DNA of 24,024 nt from Gammaproteobacteria bacterium (GCA_017577365.1 PKRJ01000056.1:1-24024), one strand, 5' to 3'; shown: positions 1 to 7,974, numbered from the stretch's first letter. Numbers and translations: made by a program. Notes: generated by a model from the letters alone, not told the origin.

Positions 1-366
1 CTCCTGGTCCGGCCGATCGAGCCGTTCCTGAGCGGGGGAAAGCTCAAGTACCTTAGCCCGACGGACCCCTTCTTCCTCACGCTCAAGCTCGCGGTGGTGG
101 TGGGGGCTCTCCTCGCCTCGCCCATCGTTTTCTACCAGATCTGGGCGTTCGTCGCACCGGCGCTGCTGCCGCGGATCAAGCAGATCGACAAAGAACGCTT
201 CGTGATGGTCGTCGATCAGGGCTTTACCGGGCAGGTCGGCGTGATGCCTGCCTGGGGAATGAACCCCAACGTCAACAGATACTACGACGAGCTATGGGCG
301 TATCTTCGAGCACGATCGGACGGCGTTTTGCCGCCCGGAAGACCGGAGCGACTGCCGGAGGAATGA
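1..366 (+). CDS. Chimeric ORF, 5' partial: TatC fragment joined to the C-terminal tail of a PQQ-dehydrogenase-type cytochrome c
   Basis: Frame 1 is open from the first base. Residues 1 to about 56 (the part with SPTDPFFLTLKLAVVVGALL and IVFYQIWAFVAPALLP) match the second helix region of TatC, the Tat translocase core subunit. From about residue 57 the protein changes family: RFVMVVDQGFTGQ, MPAWGMNPNVNRYYDELWAY and RARSDGVLPPGRPE are typical of the C-terminus of the small cytochrome c encoded with PQQ-dependent methanol/ethanol dehydrogenases. The remaining TatC helices are missing, and so is the cytochrome N-terminus with its CxxCH haem motif, so neither function should survive. The switch lies near bases 160-180, where both families can encode a PALLP-like string. 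The stop overlaps the next start (ATGA, 363-366), which is the arrangement expected for the cytochrome gene. It is either a real deletion fusion or an assembly chimera; the sequence alone cannot tell. Confidence 0.65.
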   Translation, partial: LLVRPIEPFLSGGKLKYLSPTDPFFLTLKLAVVVGALLASPIVFYQIWAFVAPALLPRIKQIDKERFVMVVDQGFTGQVGVMPAWGMNPNVNRYYDELWAYLRARSDGVLPPGRPERLPEE

Positions 367-2261
367 TGAGAGTTTCTCTTGCAGCGATCGCGCTCGCGGC
401 GCTCGTCGTCACGGGCGCTCGAGCACAAGTTCCTGAGACGACGGTGCCGCCCGAGGCGGCGCCGAACGTTCCGCAACCCGCCGCGCCGTCCGAGGCGTCG
501 CCGAGCGCGAACGCCGAGCAGAACGTCGCGATGGCGCCTTCCGAGGAGAAGCTCAAGGTCTGTGCCGATCCGAACAATCTGCCGTTCTCGAACCGTGAAC
601 GCGAAGGCTTCGAGAATCGGCTCGCCGAAGTCTGGGCGCGCGAGCTCGGCCGCGAGCTCGAGTACACGTGGTTCCCGCATCGGCGAGGTTTCGAGCGTCA
701 CACGCTGAACGCCCAGGATCCGATCACGGGCGAGCACCTATGCGACGTGATCATGGGCGTGCCGCTCGGCTACGACCTCGCGATGACGACGCGCCCGTAT
801 TACCGGTCGACTTACGCGTTGGTCTACCTCGAGGACAGCGGGCTCGGCGTCGAGACCGGCGAGGAGTTCCTTGCACTGCCGCCCGAGAAGCGCAATGCGC
901 TCAGGATCGGCGTTTTCACGCCGAGCCCGGCCGCGCAATGGCTCGCGTTCCACGGCATGCATCGTCAGATGGTGCCGTATCCGGTGCTGCAGGCCGACCC
1001 CGCGGCGTATCCGGGGCAGATCATCGAGCGTGAGCTGCTCGAAGGGCGAATCGATGCGGCGATCCTGTGGGGGCCGATCGCGGGCTATTTCGCGTCGCGC
1101 GTCGCACCGCGCAAGGTCGTCGTCGTGCCGCTGCGCTCGGAGCAGGGCGTGCAGTTCGATTTCCCGATCGCCGCGGGCGTTCGATTCGGCGACCGCGAAC
1201 GGCGCGCGATGATCGAAGACGTCATGGCGCGCACGCAGGACGAGGCGGTGGGGCTGCTTCGCGCGTATCACATCCCCGCGACGCCGGTGCCCGACGAGCT
1301 CGTCTACGTGACGAACGAGGACGGGGGCACGATCAGCGTGATCTCGACTCTCGCCCAGCGCGTCGTCGGCGAGATCGAGGTGGGAACGCGGCCGCGCGGC
1401 GTCGAGGTCAGCCGCGACGGCAGATTCGTCTACGTCGCGCTGTCGGGATCGCCGAAGTGTCCGCCGTCGATGCCGGACGAGGAGTGCGAGAAGCTGACGG
1501 CCGACAAGTCGAAAGACGGCATCGGCGTCATCGACGTGCGCGAACGGCGCGTCGTGCGCGTGCTGCCGGGCGGCTCCGATCCCGAGGAGTTCGACGTCGA
1601 CGCCGCGGGCAAGCGGCTTTACGTCTCGAACGAGGACGTGAATACGATGTCGATCGTCGATTTGGCGACGGGCGAGGTGATCCGCGTCGTTCCGGTCGGA
1701 CGCGAGCCCGAGGGCGTCCGGTTGAGCCCCGACGAGAAGAAGGTCTACGTGACGAGCGAGAGCGATCACGGGGTCACGGTCGTCGATACGGCGAGCGGCG
1801 AGGTCGTCGGCAGCATCGCGGTCGGATGGCGGCCGCGCGATTCCATCTTCACGCGAGACGGCAAGCGCGCTTTCGTCTCCGCGGAGCACGGCGGTGAGGT
1901 CGCCGTCATCGACGTCGAGCAAAACCAGGTCGTCGAGAAGATCACGCTGCCGATGGGGGCGCTGCCGATGGGATTGGCGCTCTCGCCGGACGAGCGTCGC
2001 CTCTACGTCGCGAACGGCCGCGCGGGCACGGTGTCGGTGATCGACGTCGAACGCTCGCAGGTCGTCGCCAACGTGAAAGTCGGCGAGAGGCCGTGGGGCA
2101 TCGGGCTCACGTCGGACGGCAAATTCCTCTACACGGCGAACGGACCTTCGAACGACGTCTCCGTGATCGACACCGAGTCGCTGAACGTCGTCGCGACGAT
2201 TCGCGTCGGCGATACGCCGTGGGGGATCGCGGTCGGCTCGAACATCGACTCGACGCTCTGA
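366..2261 (+). CDS. Secreted fusion: quinoprotein-dehydrogenase-associated substrate-binding domain plus YVTN beta-propeller
   Basis: The 631-residue product is predicted periplasmic. Residues 1-20 form a Sec signal peptide (MRVSLAAIALAALVVTGARA), followed by a Pro/Ala-rich linker to about residue 58. Residues about 60-310 (KLKVCADPNNLPFSNREREG, CDVIMGVPLGYDLAMTTRPY, IDAAILWGPIAGYFA) belong to the family of ABC-type substrate-binding proteins found beside PQQ dehydrogenases (MoxJ/XoxJ-like). Residues about 313-631 hold roughly seven YVTN blades (VYVTNEDGGTISVI, LYVANGRAGTVSVIDVE and similar), as in the PQQ-catabolism-associated beta-propeller proteins. The two are usually separate neighbouring genes; here one frame runs through both. 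I chose ATG 366 because GGAGGA at 357-362 is better spaced for it than for ATG 363. The overlap with the upstream stop suggests translational coupling. The likely role is accessory to periplasmic quinoprotein alcohol oxidation; the ligand is unknown. Confidence 0.88.
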   Translation: MRVSLAAIALAALVVTGARAQVPETTVPPEAAPNVPQPAAPSEASPSANAEQNVAMAPSEEKLKVCADPNNLPFSNREREGFENRLAEVWARELGRELEYTWFPHRRGFERHTLNAQDPITGEHLCDVIMGVPLGYDLAMTTRPYYRSTYALVYLEDSGLGVETGEEFLALPPEKRNALRIGVFTPSPAAQWLAFHGMHRQMVPYPVLQADPAAYPGQIIERELLEGRIDAAILWGPIAGYFASRVAPRKVVVVPLRSEQGVQFDFPIAAGVRFGDRERRAMIEDVMARTQDEAVGLLRAYHIPATPVPDELVYVTNEDGGTISVISTLAQRVVGEIEVGTRPRGVEVSRDGRFVYVALSGSPKCPPSMPDEECEKLTADKSKDGIGVIDVRERRVVRVLPGGSDPEEFDVDAAGKRLYVSNEDVNTMSIVDLATGEVIRVVPVGREPEGVRLSPDEKKVYVTSESDHGVTVVDTASGEVVGSIAVGWRPRDSIFTRDGKRAFVSAEHGGEVAVIDVEQNQVVEKITLPMGALPMGLALSPDERRLYVANGRAGTVSVIDVERSQVVANVKVGERPWGIGLTSDGKFLYTANGPSNDVSVIDTESLNVVATIRVGDTPWGIAVGSNIDSTL

Positions 2262-2280
2262 TCTTCTCCGCGGCACCGAA

Positions 2281-2300
2281 GCCGCGCGTCGACGCGCGGC
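2281..2300. terminator. Perfect GC palindrome between convergent genes, probable bidirectional terminator
   Basis: GCCGCGCGTCGACGCGCGGC is a perfect 20-bp inverted repeat: an 8-bp stem with a TCGA loop. It lies 19 bp after the stop of the fusion gene and 15 bp beyond the stop of the convergent dehydrogenase. There is no clear T-tract on either side, so intrinsic termination is inferred from position and stem strength. Confidence 0.5.
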
Positions 2301-2315
2301 TCGGCCGCCGACGCA

Positions 2316-3389
2316 TCACGGCGTGATTGCGACCTTCAGCACCCCGTCGCGCTGGTTCGCGAACAGCTCGTACGCCTGCTCGATCTCGTCGAGCTTGAAG
2401 CGATGCGTGACGAGCGGCGTGAAGTCGATGTCGCCGCTCGCGACGACGTTCATCAGCCTTCGCATGCGCTCCTTGCCGCCCGGGCACAGCGACGTGACGA
2501 TCTTGTGATCGCCGAGCCCCGCGGCGAACGCGCCGAGCGGCAGCGTCAGATCCGTCGAGTAGACGCCGAGGCTCGACAGCACGCCGCCGGGCCGCAGCAC
2601 GCGCAGGCACGCCTCGAAAGTCCGCTGCGTCCCCAGTGCCTCGATCGCGACGTCGACGCCGCGTCCGTCGGTGAGGCGCAGGATCTCGTCGACGGGATCG
2701 GCCTTCTTGAAGTCGACCACGACGTCGGCGCCCATGCGCTTCGACATCTCGATGCGCTCGGGCACCGTCTCGACGGCGATCACGGTCGACGCTCCGCGCA
2801 GCTTCGCACCCGCCGTCGCGCACAGCCCGATCGGTCCCTGGGCAAAGACGGCGACGACGTCGCCGATCTGCACCTCGCCCCGCTCGGCGGCGACGAAGCC
2901 GGTCGACATGATGTCCGGGCACATCAGCACTTGCTCGTCGGACAGCCCGTCCGGGATCGGCGCGAGATTCGCCATCGCGTCGGGCACGCGGACGAACTCC
3001 GCCTGACAGCCGTCGATCGTGTTGCCGAACTGCCAGCCGCCCATCGGCTTCCAGCCGTGGCCCGTATCGCACGACTGCGAATGAAAGCCGGCGAGCGACG
3101 CGTAGCTCTGCCCGCTCGGCGTGATCGCGCCGGCGATGACGCGCTGTCCCTCGCGATATCCGCGCACGGCCGAGCCGAGCTTCTCGATGATGCCGACGGG
3201 CTCGTGACCGATGATGAGTCCGCGCTCGACCGGGTACTCGCCTTTGAGAATGTGCACGTCGGTGCCGCAGATCGTCGTCGTCGTGATCCGAAGCAGCGCA
3301 TCCGTCGGCCCGATGTCGGGAATCGGCTTCTCGTCGAGAACGATTCGTCCCGGCTCGACGAATACGGCCGCCTTCATCTTGCCCGCCAT
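2316..3389 (-). CDS. Zinc-dependent medium-chain alcohol dehydrogenase lacking the structural zinc cysteines
   Basis: The 357-residue protein is a cytoplasmic MDR-family NAD(P)-dependent dehydrogenase, probably interconverting an alcohol and an aldehyde or ketone. Catalytic zinc ligands are present: Cys41 (ICGTDVH), His62-Glu63 (GHEPVG) and Asp159 (PDIMSTGF). The Rossmann turn is at 183-188 (AQGPIG), and Glu207 at the end of the second strand favours NAD over NADP. It resembles the secondary-alcohol/isopropanol dehydrogenase-like branch (GGWQFGNTIDG, LCPGGKERMRRLM). The structural-zinc loop keeps the C-x2-C-x2-C-x7-C spacing, but all four positions (92, 95, 98, 106) are Ser. The ATG at 3389 has a GGAG-type site about 9 bases upstream. 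The gene converges on the quinoprotein accessory gene, so a link to alcohol metabolism is plausible but unproven. The substrate cannot be assigned. Confidence 0.9.
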   Translation of the reverse strand: MAGKMKAAVFVEPGRIVLDEKPIPDIGPTDALLRITTTTICGTDVHILKGEYPVERGLIIGHEPVGIIEKLGSAVRGYREGQRVIAGAITPSGQSYASLAGFHSQSCDTGHGWKPMGGWQFGNTIDGCQAEFVRVPDAMANLAPIPDGLSDEQVLMCPDIMSTGFVAAERGEVQIGDVVAVFAQGPIGLCATAGAKLRGASTVIAVETVPERIEMSKRMGADVVVDFKKADPVDEILRLTDGRGVDVAIEALGTQRTFEACLRVLRPGGVLSSLGVYSTDLTLPLGAFAAGLGDHKIVTSLCPGGKERMRRLMNVVASGDIDFTPLVTHRFKLDEIEQAYELFANQRDGVLKVAITP

Positions 3390-3526
3390 GTTTCTTCTCC
3401 GCCTGTTCGATTGATTGCAGTCTCGCGCGCGCCGCTGCCAGCGGGAATTCGTACTGTCCGCGACTTGCGCTCGACTCGTGCCATCGGGCAGCGTGAGCGG
3501 CGGATCTCTCGCGGCGTGCTGTGCAC

Positions 3527-5236
3527 ATGCTCGACAAGCACGACTGGGCGCATTTCCTGACGAGCCGGCGGATCGGCTATTTCTCGATGGAGATCGCGCT
3601 CGAGCCCTCCATCCCGACGTACAGCGGCGGCCTCGGCGTGCTGGCCGGCGACACGCTGCGCTCGGCGGCCGATCTCGAGATACCGATGGTCGCCGTGACG
3701 CTCGTGAGCCGGCAAGGCTATTTTCGCCAGGAGATCGACGCGGAGGGCCGGCAGATCGAGCATCCCGATCCGTGGAACCCGGCGGATCGCGCGGACACGC
3801 TGCCGGCCAAGGTCTCCGTGCGCATCGAGCGGCGCATCGTGTGGGTCGGCGGCTGGCTGTACGTGCTCACCGGGCTCGGCGGCGGACGCGAGCCCGTGAT
3901 CCTGCTCGATACCGACTTGCCCGAGAACGCGCCGGAGGATCGCCGCATCACCGATCATCTCTACGGCGGCGATGCCGCGTATCGCCTGAAGCAGGAGATC
4001 GTCCTCGGCATCGGCGGCGTTCGCATGCTCGAGGCGCTCGGCTTTCGCGTGATCGGCTATCACCTGAACGAAGGCCACTCGTCGCTGCTGACGCTGCAGC
4101 TGCTCCGCAGGCACGCGTATTCGCCCGAGGACGTGCGTCCCGGCGAATCCCCCTACGACGTTCCGCGCGTGCGCGATCTGTGCCATTTCACCACGCATAC
4201 GCCCGTCGAGGCGGGCCACGACCGTTTTCCGTACGACCTCGTCGATCGGGTCCTCGGCGATATCGTCGACGGCGAGACGCTGCGCCGCTACGCCGGCGCG
4301 AGCGATCTCAACACGACGCGGCTCGCGTTGAATCTCAGCGAGCACGTGAACGGTGTCGCGAAGCGGCACGCCGAGACGTCGCGCAGGCTCTTCCCCGGCT
4401 ACGAGGTCGCCGCGATCACGAACGGCATCCACCCGAGCACGTGGGCGCATCCGCGTATCGCATCTCTCTACGACCGGTACATTCCGGGGTGGCGCATCGA
4501 GCCCGAGCTCTTGATGCGCGCCGATTGCTGTATCCCGTCGGATGCGCTGTGGGAAGCGCACCAGCAGGCGAAGCGCGAGCTGCTCGAGCTGATCCGCGCC
4601 CGATGCGGCATCGCGCTCGATCCGGAGCGTCCGCTGATCGGTTATGCGCGCAGAATGACCGAGTACAAACGGCCGGAGCTGCTCTTCGCCGATATCGAGC
4701 GGCTGCGCGGAATCGCCGCGCGCCAGCCGTTCCAAGTCGTGCTCGCGGGCAAGGCGCATCCGCGCGACGAGTCCGGCAAGCGTGCGATCGAGCGGCTGAA
4801 CGCCGTGATTCGGCAGCTCGGCGCCGAAATTCCGATGGCGTTCGTGCCGAACTATGGGCTCGACGTCGCGCTCGCGATGGTTTCCGGCGTCGACGTCTGG
4901 CTCAACACGCCGCAGCCGCCGCTCGAAGCGTCGGGAACGAGCGGCATGAAAGCGGCGCTCAACGGCGTACCGAACCTTTCGGTGCTCGACGGGTGGTGGG
5001 TCGAGGGGCATATCGAAGGGGTGACGGGCTGGGCGATAGAAGACGACGGCCGAGGCTCCGAGCCCTCGGCGGCCGCGCACTCGCTATACGACAAGCTCGA
5101 GCGCGCCGTGTTGCCGCTCTTCGCGGACCGTCCCGCGTGGACGCGCTTGATGCAGAGCGTCGTCTCGCGCAACGCGTCGCTCTTTCACAGCCATAGAATG
5201 ATGCGCCGTTATGCGGCCGAGGCGTACTTGCGCTGA
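3527..5236 (+). CDS. glgP: Alpha-glucan phosphorylase, short form
   Basis: This 569-residue cytoplasmic enzyme should release alpha-glucose 1-phosphate from glycogen or maltodextrin by phosphorolysis. Diagnostic stretches are RRIGYFSMEIALEPSIPTYS near the N-terminus, GYHLNEGHSSLL, HFTTHTPVEAGHDRF, AITNGIHPSTWAHP, and the pyridoxal-phosphate motif EASGTSGMKAALNG with the Schiff-base lysine at residue 475. It lacks the extra N-terminal domain of the 800-plus-residue alpha-glucan phosphorylases, and its length fits the short subfamily. The frame opens after a stop at 3494-3496. Candidate starts are GTG 3521 and ATG 3527; neither has a clear Shine-Dalgarno sequence, and I prefer the ATG. It is divergent from the alcohol dehydrogenase with about 137 bp between them, where I see no convincing promoter. 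A hairpin follows at 5250-5269, so it looks monocistronic. Function would complement the GH65 phosphorylase further downstream. Confidence 0.9.
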   Translation: MLDKHDWAHFLTSRRIGYFSMEIALEPSIPTYSGGLGVLAGDTLRSAADLEIPMVAVTLVSRQGYFRQEIDAEGRQIEHPDPWNPADRADTLPAKVSVRIERRIVWVGGWLYVLTGLGGGREPVILLDTDLPENAPEDRRITDHLYGGDAAYRLKQEIVLGIGGVRMLEALGFRVIGYHLNEGHSSLLTLQLLRRHAYSPEDVRPGESPYDVPRVRDLCHFTTHTPVEAGHDRFPYDLVDRVLGDIVDGETLRRYAGASDLNTTRLALNLSEHVNGVAKRHAETSRRLFPGYEVAAITNGIHPSTWAHPRIASLYDRYIPGWRIEPELLMRADCCIPSDALWEAHQQAKRELLELIRARCGIALDPERPLIGYARRMTEYKRPELLFADIERLRGIAARQPFQVVLAGKAHPRDESGKRAIERLNAVIRQLGAEIPMAFVPNYGLDVALAMVSGVDVWLNTPQPPLEASGTSGMKAALNGVPNLSVLDGWWVEGHIEGVTGWAIEDDGRGSEPSAAAHSLYDKLERAVLPLFADRPAWTRLMQSVVSRNASLFHSHRMMRRYAAEAYLR

Positions 5237-5249
5237 CGCGGACTGATGC

Positions 5250-5269
5250 GCAAGCCGCAGACGGCTTGC
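5250..5269 (+). terminator. Hairpin after the glucan phosphorylase gene
   Basis: GCAAGCCG and CGGCTTGC form a perfect 8-bp stem around a CAGA tetraloop, beginning 14 bp after the glgP stop. Only a short AT patch follows (ATT), so it is a terminator-like hairpin without a real T-tract. Confidence 0.5.
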
Positions 5270-5322
5270 ATTGCCGCGACGCGCGGCCCAGTATCGACAC
5301 TTCTTTCTCGACGAGGCCGAGC

Positions 5323-5757
5323 ATGGCTGTTTTTCCGCATACCTATACCGTGACGAGTACGGGCGGGCCGGACGGCGTGGTGCCGACCGAGAGCAAGGGG
5401 CTCCCGACGCTCGATACGACGCCTCCTCCGGAGTTCGGCGGCCCCGAAGGTTACTGGTCGCCGGAGACGATGCTCACCGGCGCCGTCGCAAGCTGTCTGA
5501 TCCTCACGTTCCGTGCGTTGGCGCGGACGCGCAAGCTCGACTGGTCGTCGTTGAAGGTGAGCTGCGTCGGCGAGCTCGACAAGACGCGCGACGGATTGAA
5601 GTTCACGAAGTTCGTGATCGACGCCGTGCTGACGATCGGACCCGACGCGGACGAGCCGACGGCCCGCTCGGTGCTCGACAGCGCGAAGAAGCATTGCCTC
5701 GTGACCGCGTCGCTCACGGCCGAGACCGAGCTGCGCGCTACGATCGAGAAGGCGTGA
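5323..5757 (+). CDS. OsmC-family protein, predicted peroxide/redox-stress protein
   Basis: This 144-residue cytoplasmic protein has the OsmC/Ohr fold signature. A first conserved cysteine, Cys58, sits in MLTGAVASCLILTF at the start of the central helix, and a second, Cys125, is in AKKHCLVTASL. In OsmC and Ohr these two positions are the peroxidatic and resolving cysteines that reduce organic hydroperoxides. It also has an extra Cys81. The sequence looks like the broad OsmC family rather than typical Ohr, so the physiological substrate is uncertain. I chose ATG 5323 because GAGG at 5313-5316 is well placed and the family N-terminus (FPHTYTVTSTGG) begins there; an upstream start at 5266 would add residues unlike the family and would start inside the hairpin. 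It is followed 44 bp later by the rhomboid gene in the same direction. Confidence 0.85.
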   Translation: MAVFPHTYTVTSTGGPDGVVPTESKGLPTLDTTPPPEFGGPEGYWSPETMLTGAVASCLILTFRALARTRKLDWSSLKVSCVGELDKTRDGLKFTKFVIDAVLTIGPDADEPTARSVLDSAKKHCLVTASLTAETELRATIEKA

Positions 5758-5801
5758 GATAGAGCGCCGTTGCGCGTTCCCGATTCGAGCGGAAACCTGC
5801 C

Positions 5802-6572
5802 ATGACGCCCTGGGCACGTCGGCTGCTCATCGCCAACGTCGCGTTGTTTCTCGTCACGCTCGCCGCCGCCGAAGTGCGGGAGCTGGCATTGCTCGTCGAC
5901 CGGCTCGCGCTCGTGCCGGCGCTGATCCCGTATCGGCCGTGGACGATCGTGACGTACGCGTTTCTCCACGCGGACCTCCTGCATCTTCTGTTCAACATGA
6001 TCGGCCTGTACTTCTTCGGCCCGCGGCTCGAAAGCGTGCTCGGCGCCCGCAGATTCCTCGGGCTCTACTTCACGAGCGCGATCGCCGCCGCGCTCGCGTC
6101 GCTGATGACGCCGTTCGCGGTGATCGTCGGCGCGTCCGGCGCGATATTCGGCATCCTCATGGGCTACGCGAAGTACTGGCCTCACGACCGCATCTACTTC
6201 TGGGGCGTGATCCCGATCCAGGCCCGCTGGTTCATCGTGCTGCTCGCCGCGTATTCGATCGTCGGCGGTCTGCGGAGCGGCGGCGGGATCGCGCACTTCG
6301 CGCACCTCGGCGGCATCGTCGGCGGCTGGATCTTCTTGAGGACCATGGAGGCGAGGTCGCGCGCGGCGCGTTTTCGAAAGCAGGCCGCACCCGCCGCGAA
6401 GCGCGTCACCGAGGCCGAGCTCGAGCGCTGGCGGCGGATTCCGCGCGAGTCGCTTCACCCCGTCAACCGCGAGGAGCTCGAGCGGATTCTCCGCAAGATC
6501 GACGAGCGGGGAGCGGATAGCCTCGATCCCGGCGAACGGGCGTATCTCGAGCGGCTCAGCGCGGCCGATTGA
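5802..6572 (+). CDS. Rhomboid-family intramembrane serine protease with cytoplasmic C-terminal tail
   Basis: The 256-residue polytopic inner-membrane protein should cleave transmembrane substrates within the bilayer. It shows TM1 at about 7-24, the conserved HLLFNMIGLYFFGP (His61, Asn65), the catalytic serine Ser112 in VGASGAIFG and the catalytic histidine His168 in HFAHLGGIVGG, so the Ser-His dyad is intact. After the last helix (about residue 180) comes a basic then mixed-charge tail of about 75 residues, including PRESLHPVNREELERILRKI and SLDPGERAYLERL, which resembles the small C-terminal helical domain found on many bacterial rhomboids. A GCGGA-type site lies about 10 bases before the ATG. 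Its stop is only 12 bp from the convergent flavocytochrome stop. Substrates are unknown; co-transcription with the OsmC-like gene is possible. Confidence 0.9.
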   Translation: MTPWARRLLIANVALFLVTLAAAEVRELALLVDRLALVPALIPYRPWTIVTYAFLHADLLHLLFNMIGLYFFGPRLESVLGARRFLGLYFTSAIAAALASLMTPFAVIVGASGAIFGILMGYAKYWPHDRIYFWGVIPIQARWFIVLLAAYSIVGGLRSGGGIAHFAHLGGIVGGWIFLRTMEARSRAARFRKQAAPAAKRVTEAELERWRRIPRESLHPVNREELERILRKIDERGADSLDPGERAYLERLSAAD

Positions 6573-6584
6573 CCGTCGCCGCGC

Positions 6585-7844
6585 TCATCGGAACTCGATG
6601 CGCTCGTAGCGCAGTCTCGCTTCCGGCACGCCGAGGGCGCGCATGCGCTCTCGGACCGCCGCGAGCAGCCCGAGCGGTCCGCAGAAACTGATCTCGACTT
6701 CCGCCGTGCCCGCCGAGCGAACGATGCGATCGAGCTGCTCGCGGAACTCCGGGCTCGATGGGCCCTCGCGCACGGGAACGAACGACGCGCCGCGGCTCTT
6801 GGCGAGCTTCGCCAGGGTCTCCGCGCTCGGAAACTCGCGCCCCGGCGTGAAGAAATAGAACAATGTCACGTGCTCGAAGTCGCGCGCCTTGTCGTCCACG
6901 AGCCAGGAAACGAACGGCGAGATGCCGACGCCTCCGGCGATCCATATCTCGCAGCTCGCGGGTTTACGCTCGAAGCGGCCGTACGGCCCGTAAAGCTCGG
7001 CGTGCATGCCCGGCGCGGCCCGCGCGACCAGCTCGCGGGTGTAGTCGCCGAGCGCACGAATCAGCAGATGCGCGCGGCCGTCGTGCGTATTGGCCGCGAC
7101 GGTGAAGGGGTGCGGCTCGCGCAGGCCGTCCTCTTTCATGCGCAGAAACCCGAACTGCCCTGCTTTGAACGTCAACGGCCGTGCGACCGGCTCGAGCTCG
7201 AGGTGTATCGCCTCCGGGCCGGGCGATACGGCGGCGACGCGGTAATGACCATGGCGAGCCAGGAACGGGTAGAGCAGCAGCTTGTAGGCCGCCGCCGCGA
7301 GGCCGAGCGCGGACATCGCCGCGAGCCAGATGCCCGTCGCGTCGCTCAACGCGATCGGCGAGCGGAAGCTCGCCCAATGCAGCACGACGATCGCGAACAG
7401 CGGCCCCGACAGCTTGTGCCACCATCGCCAGACGCGATACGGGATCTTCCGGTTCAACGCGAGGAGCACAATCAGCATCAACGCGAGGAACGCGAGCTGG
7501 CGAACCAGACGAGTCGTGAACCTGGGAAGCTCGAGGATCGGCTGCACGACCCACGCTTCGTGCTGCGCGGCGAACGCGAAGTGGAACGAGGCGAACGCGA
7601 GCGCCCACACGCCCAACCATTTGTGCACTTCGTAAACGCGATCGAGCCCGCCGAACAACGACTCGACGACGCGCAAGCGCCCGCCGAGCACGGCCGCGGC
7701 GCCCATCAGCGAGACCGCGGTGACTCCGGCCGCGAGGCTCCAAGCCGCGAGCGTCAAGCGAGTTCCGGGTGCGATGTCGTGCATCGTCGCGGCGAAGCTC
7801 ACCGCGGCGAGGAGGCCGATCGTATGCCAGGACTCGAGATGCAT
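6585..7844 (-). CDS. Ferric-reductase-like membrane flavocytochrome with FAD and NAD(P) domains
   Basis: The 419-residue protein couples cytoplasmic NAD(P)H to a haem-carrying membrane domain. Residues 1-195 form about six helices of the ferric-reductase-like transmembrane domain. Two pairs of histidines, His74/His88 (EVHKWLGVWALAFASFHF) and His143/His156 (WWHKLSGPLFAIVVLHW), have the spacing of bis-haem ligands. The soluble part has the FAD motif HPFTV at 245-249, the nucleotide motif GGVGISPF at 304-311 and a C-terminal CGP at 388-390, as in FNR/NOX-type reductases. The reading frame extends upstream to 8099, but that part overlaps the ZIP gene. I place the start at ATG 7844, just before the first helix; ATG 7901 is an alternative, and neither has a strong ribosome site. 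It is divergent from the ZIP transporter, which suggests metal reduction or uptake, though other electron acceptors are possible. Confidence 0.88.
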   Translation of the reverse strand: MHLESWHTIGLLAAVSFAATMHDIAPGTRLTLAAWSLAAGVTAVSLMGAAAVLGGRLRVVESLFGGLDRVYEVHKWLGVWALAFASFHFAFAAQHEAWVVQPILELPRFTTRLVRQLAFLALMLIVLLALNRKIPYRVWRWWHKLSGPLFAIVVLHWASFRSPIALSDATGIWLAAMSALGLAAAAYKLLLYPFLARHGHYRVAAVSPGPEAIHLELEPVARPLTFKAGQFGFLRMKEDGLREPHPFTVAANTHDGRAHLLIRALGDYTRELVARAAPGMHAELYGPYGRFERKPASCEIWIAGGVGISPFVSWLVDDKARDFEHVTLFYFFTPGREFPSAETLAKLAKSRGASFVPVREGPSSPEFREQLDRIVRSAGTAEVEISFCGPLGLLAAVRERMRALGVPEARLRYERIEFR

Positions 7845-7974
7845 GGCGATGCCGCCGAGACGAGAAAAGGCTATCGTACGCGTGCCAACGGCGCGCGGCA
7901 TTGCGGGTTTCCGACTATGCGGTGCATTCGCCTGCAGCGCCCGCGCGGACCAATCGAAGAGGTGACGCTCGCAC

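Noticed and set aside
1303..2255. DNA tandem repeat in the propeller region
   Set aside because: The repetition is at protein level (YVTN blades of about 42 residues) and diverged in DNA, so it is not a separate repeat element.
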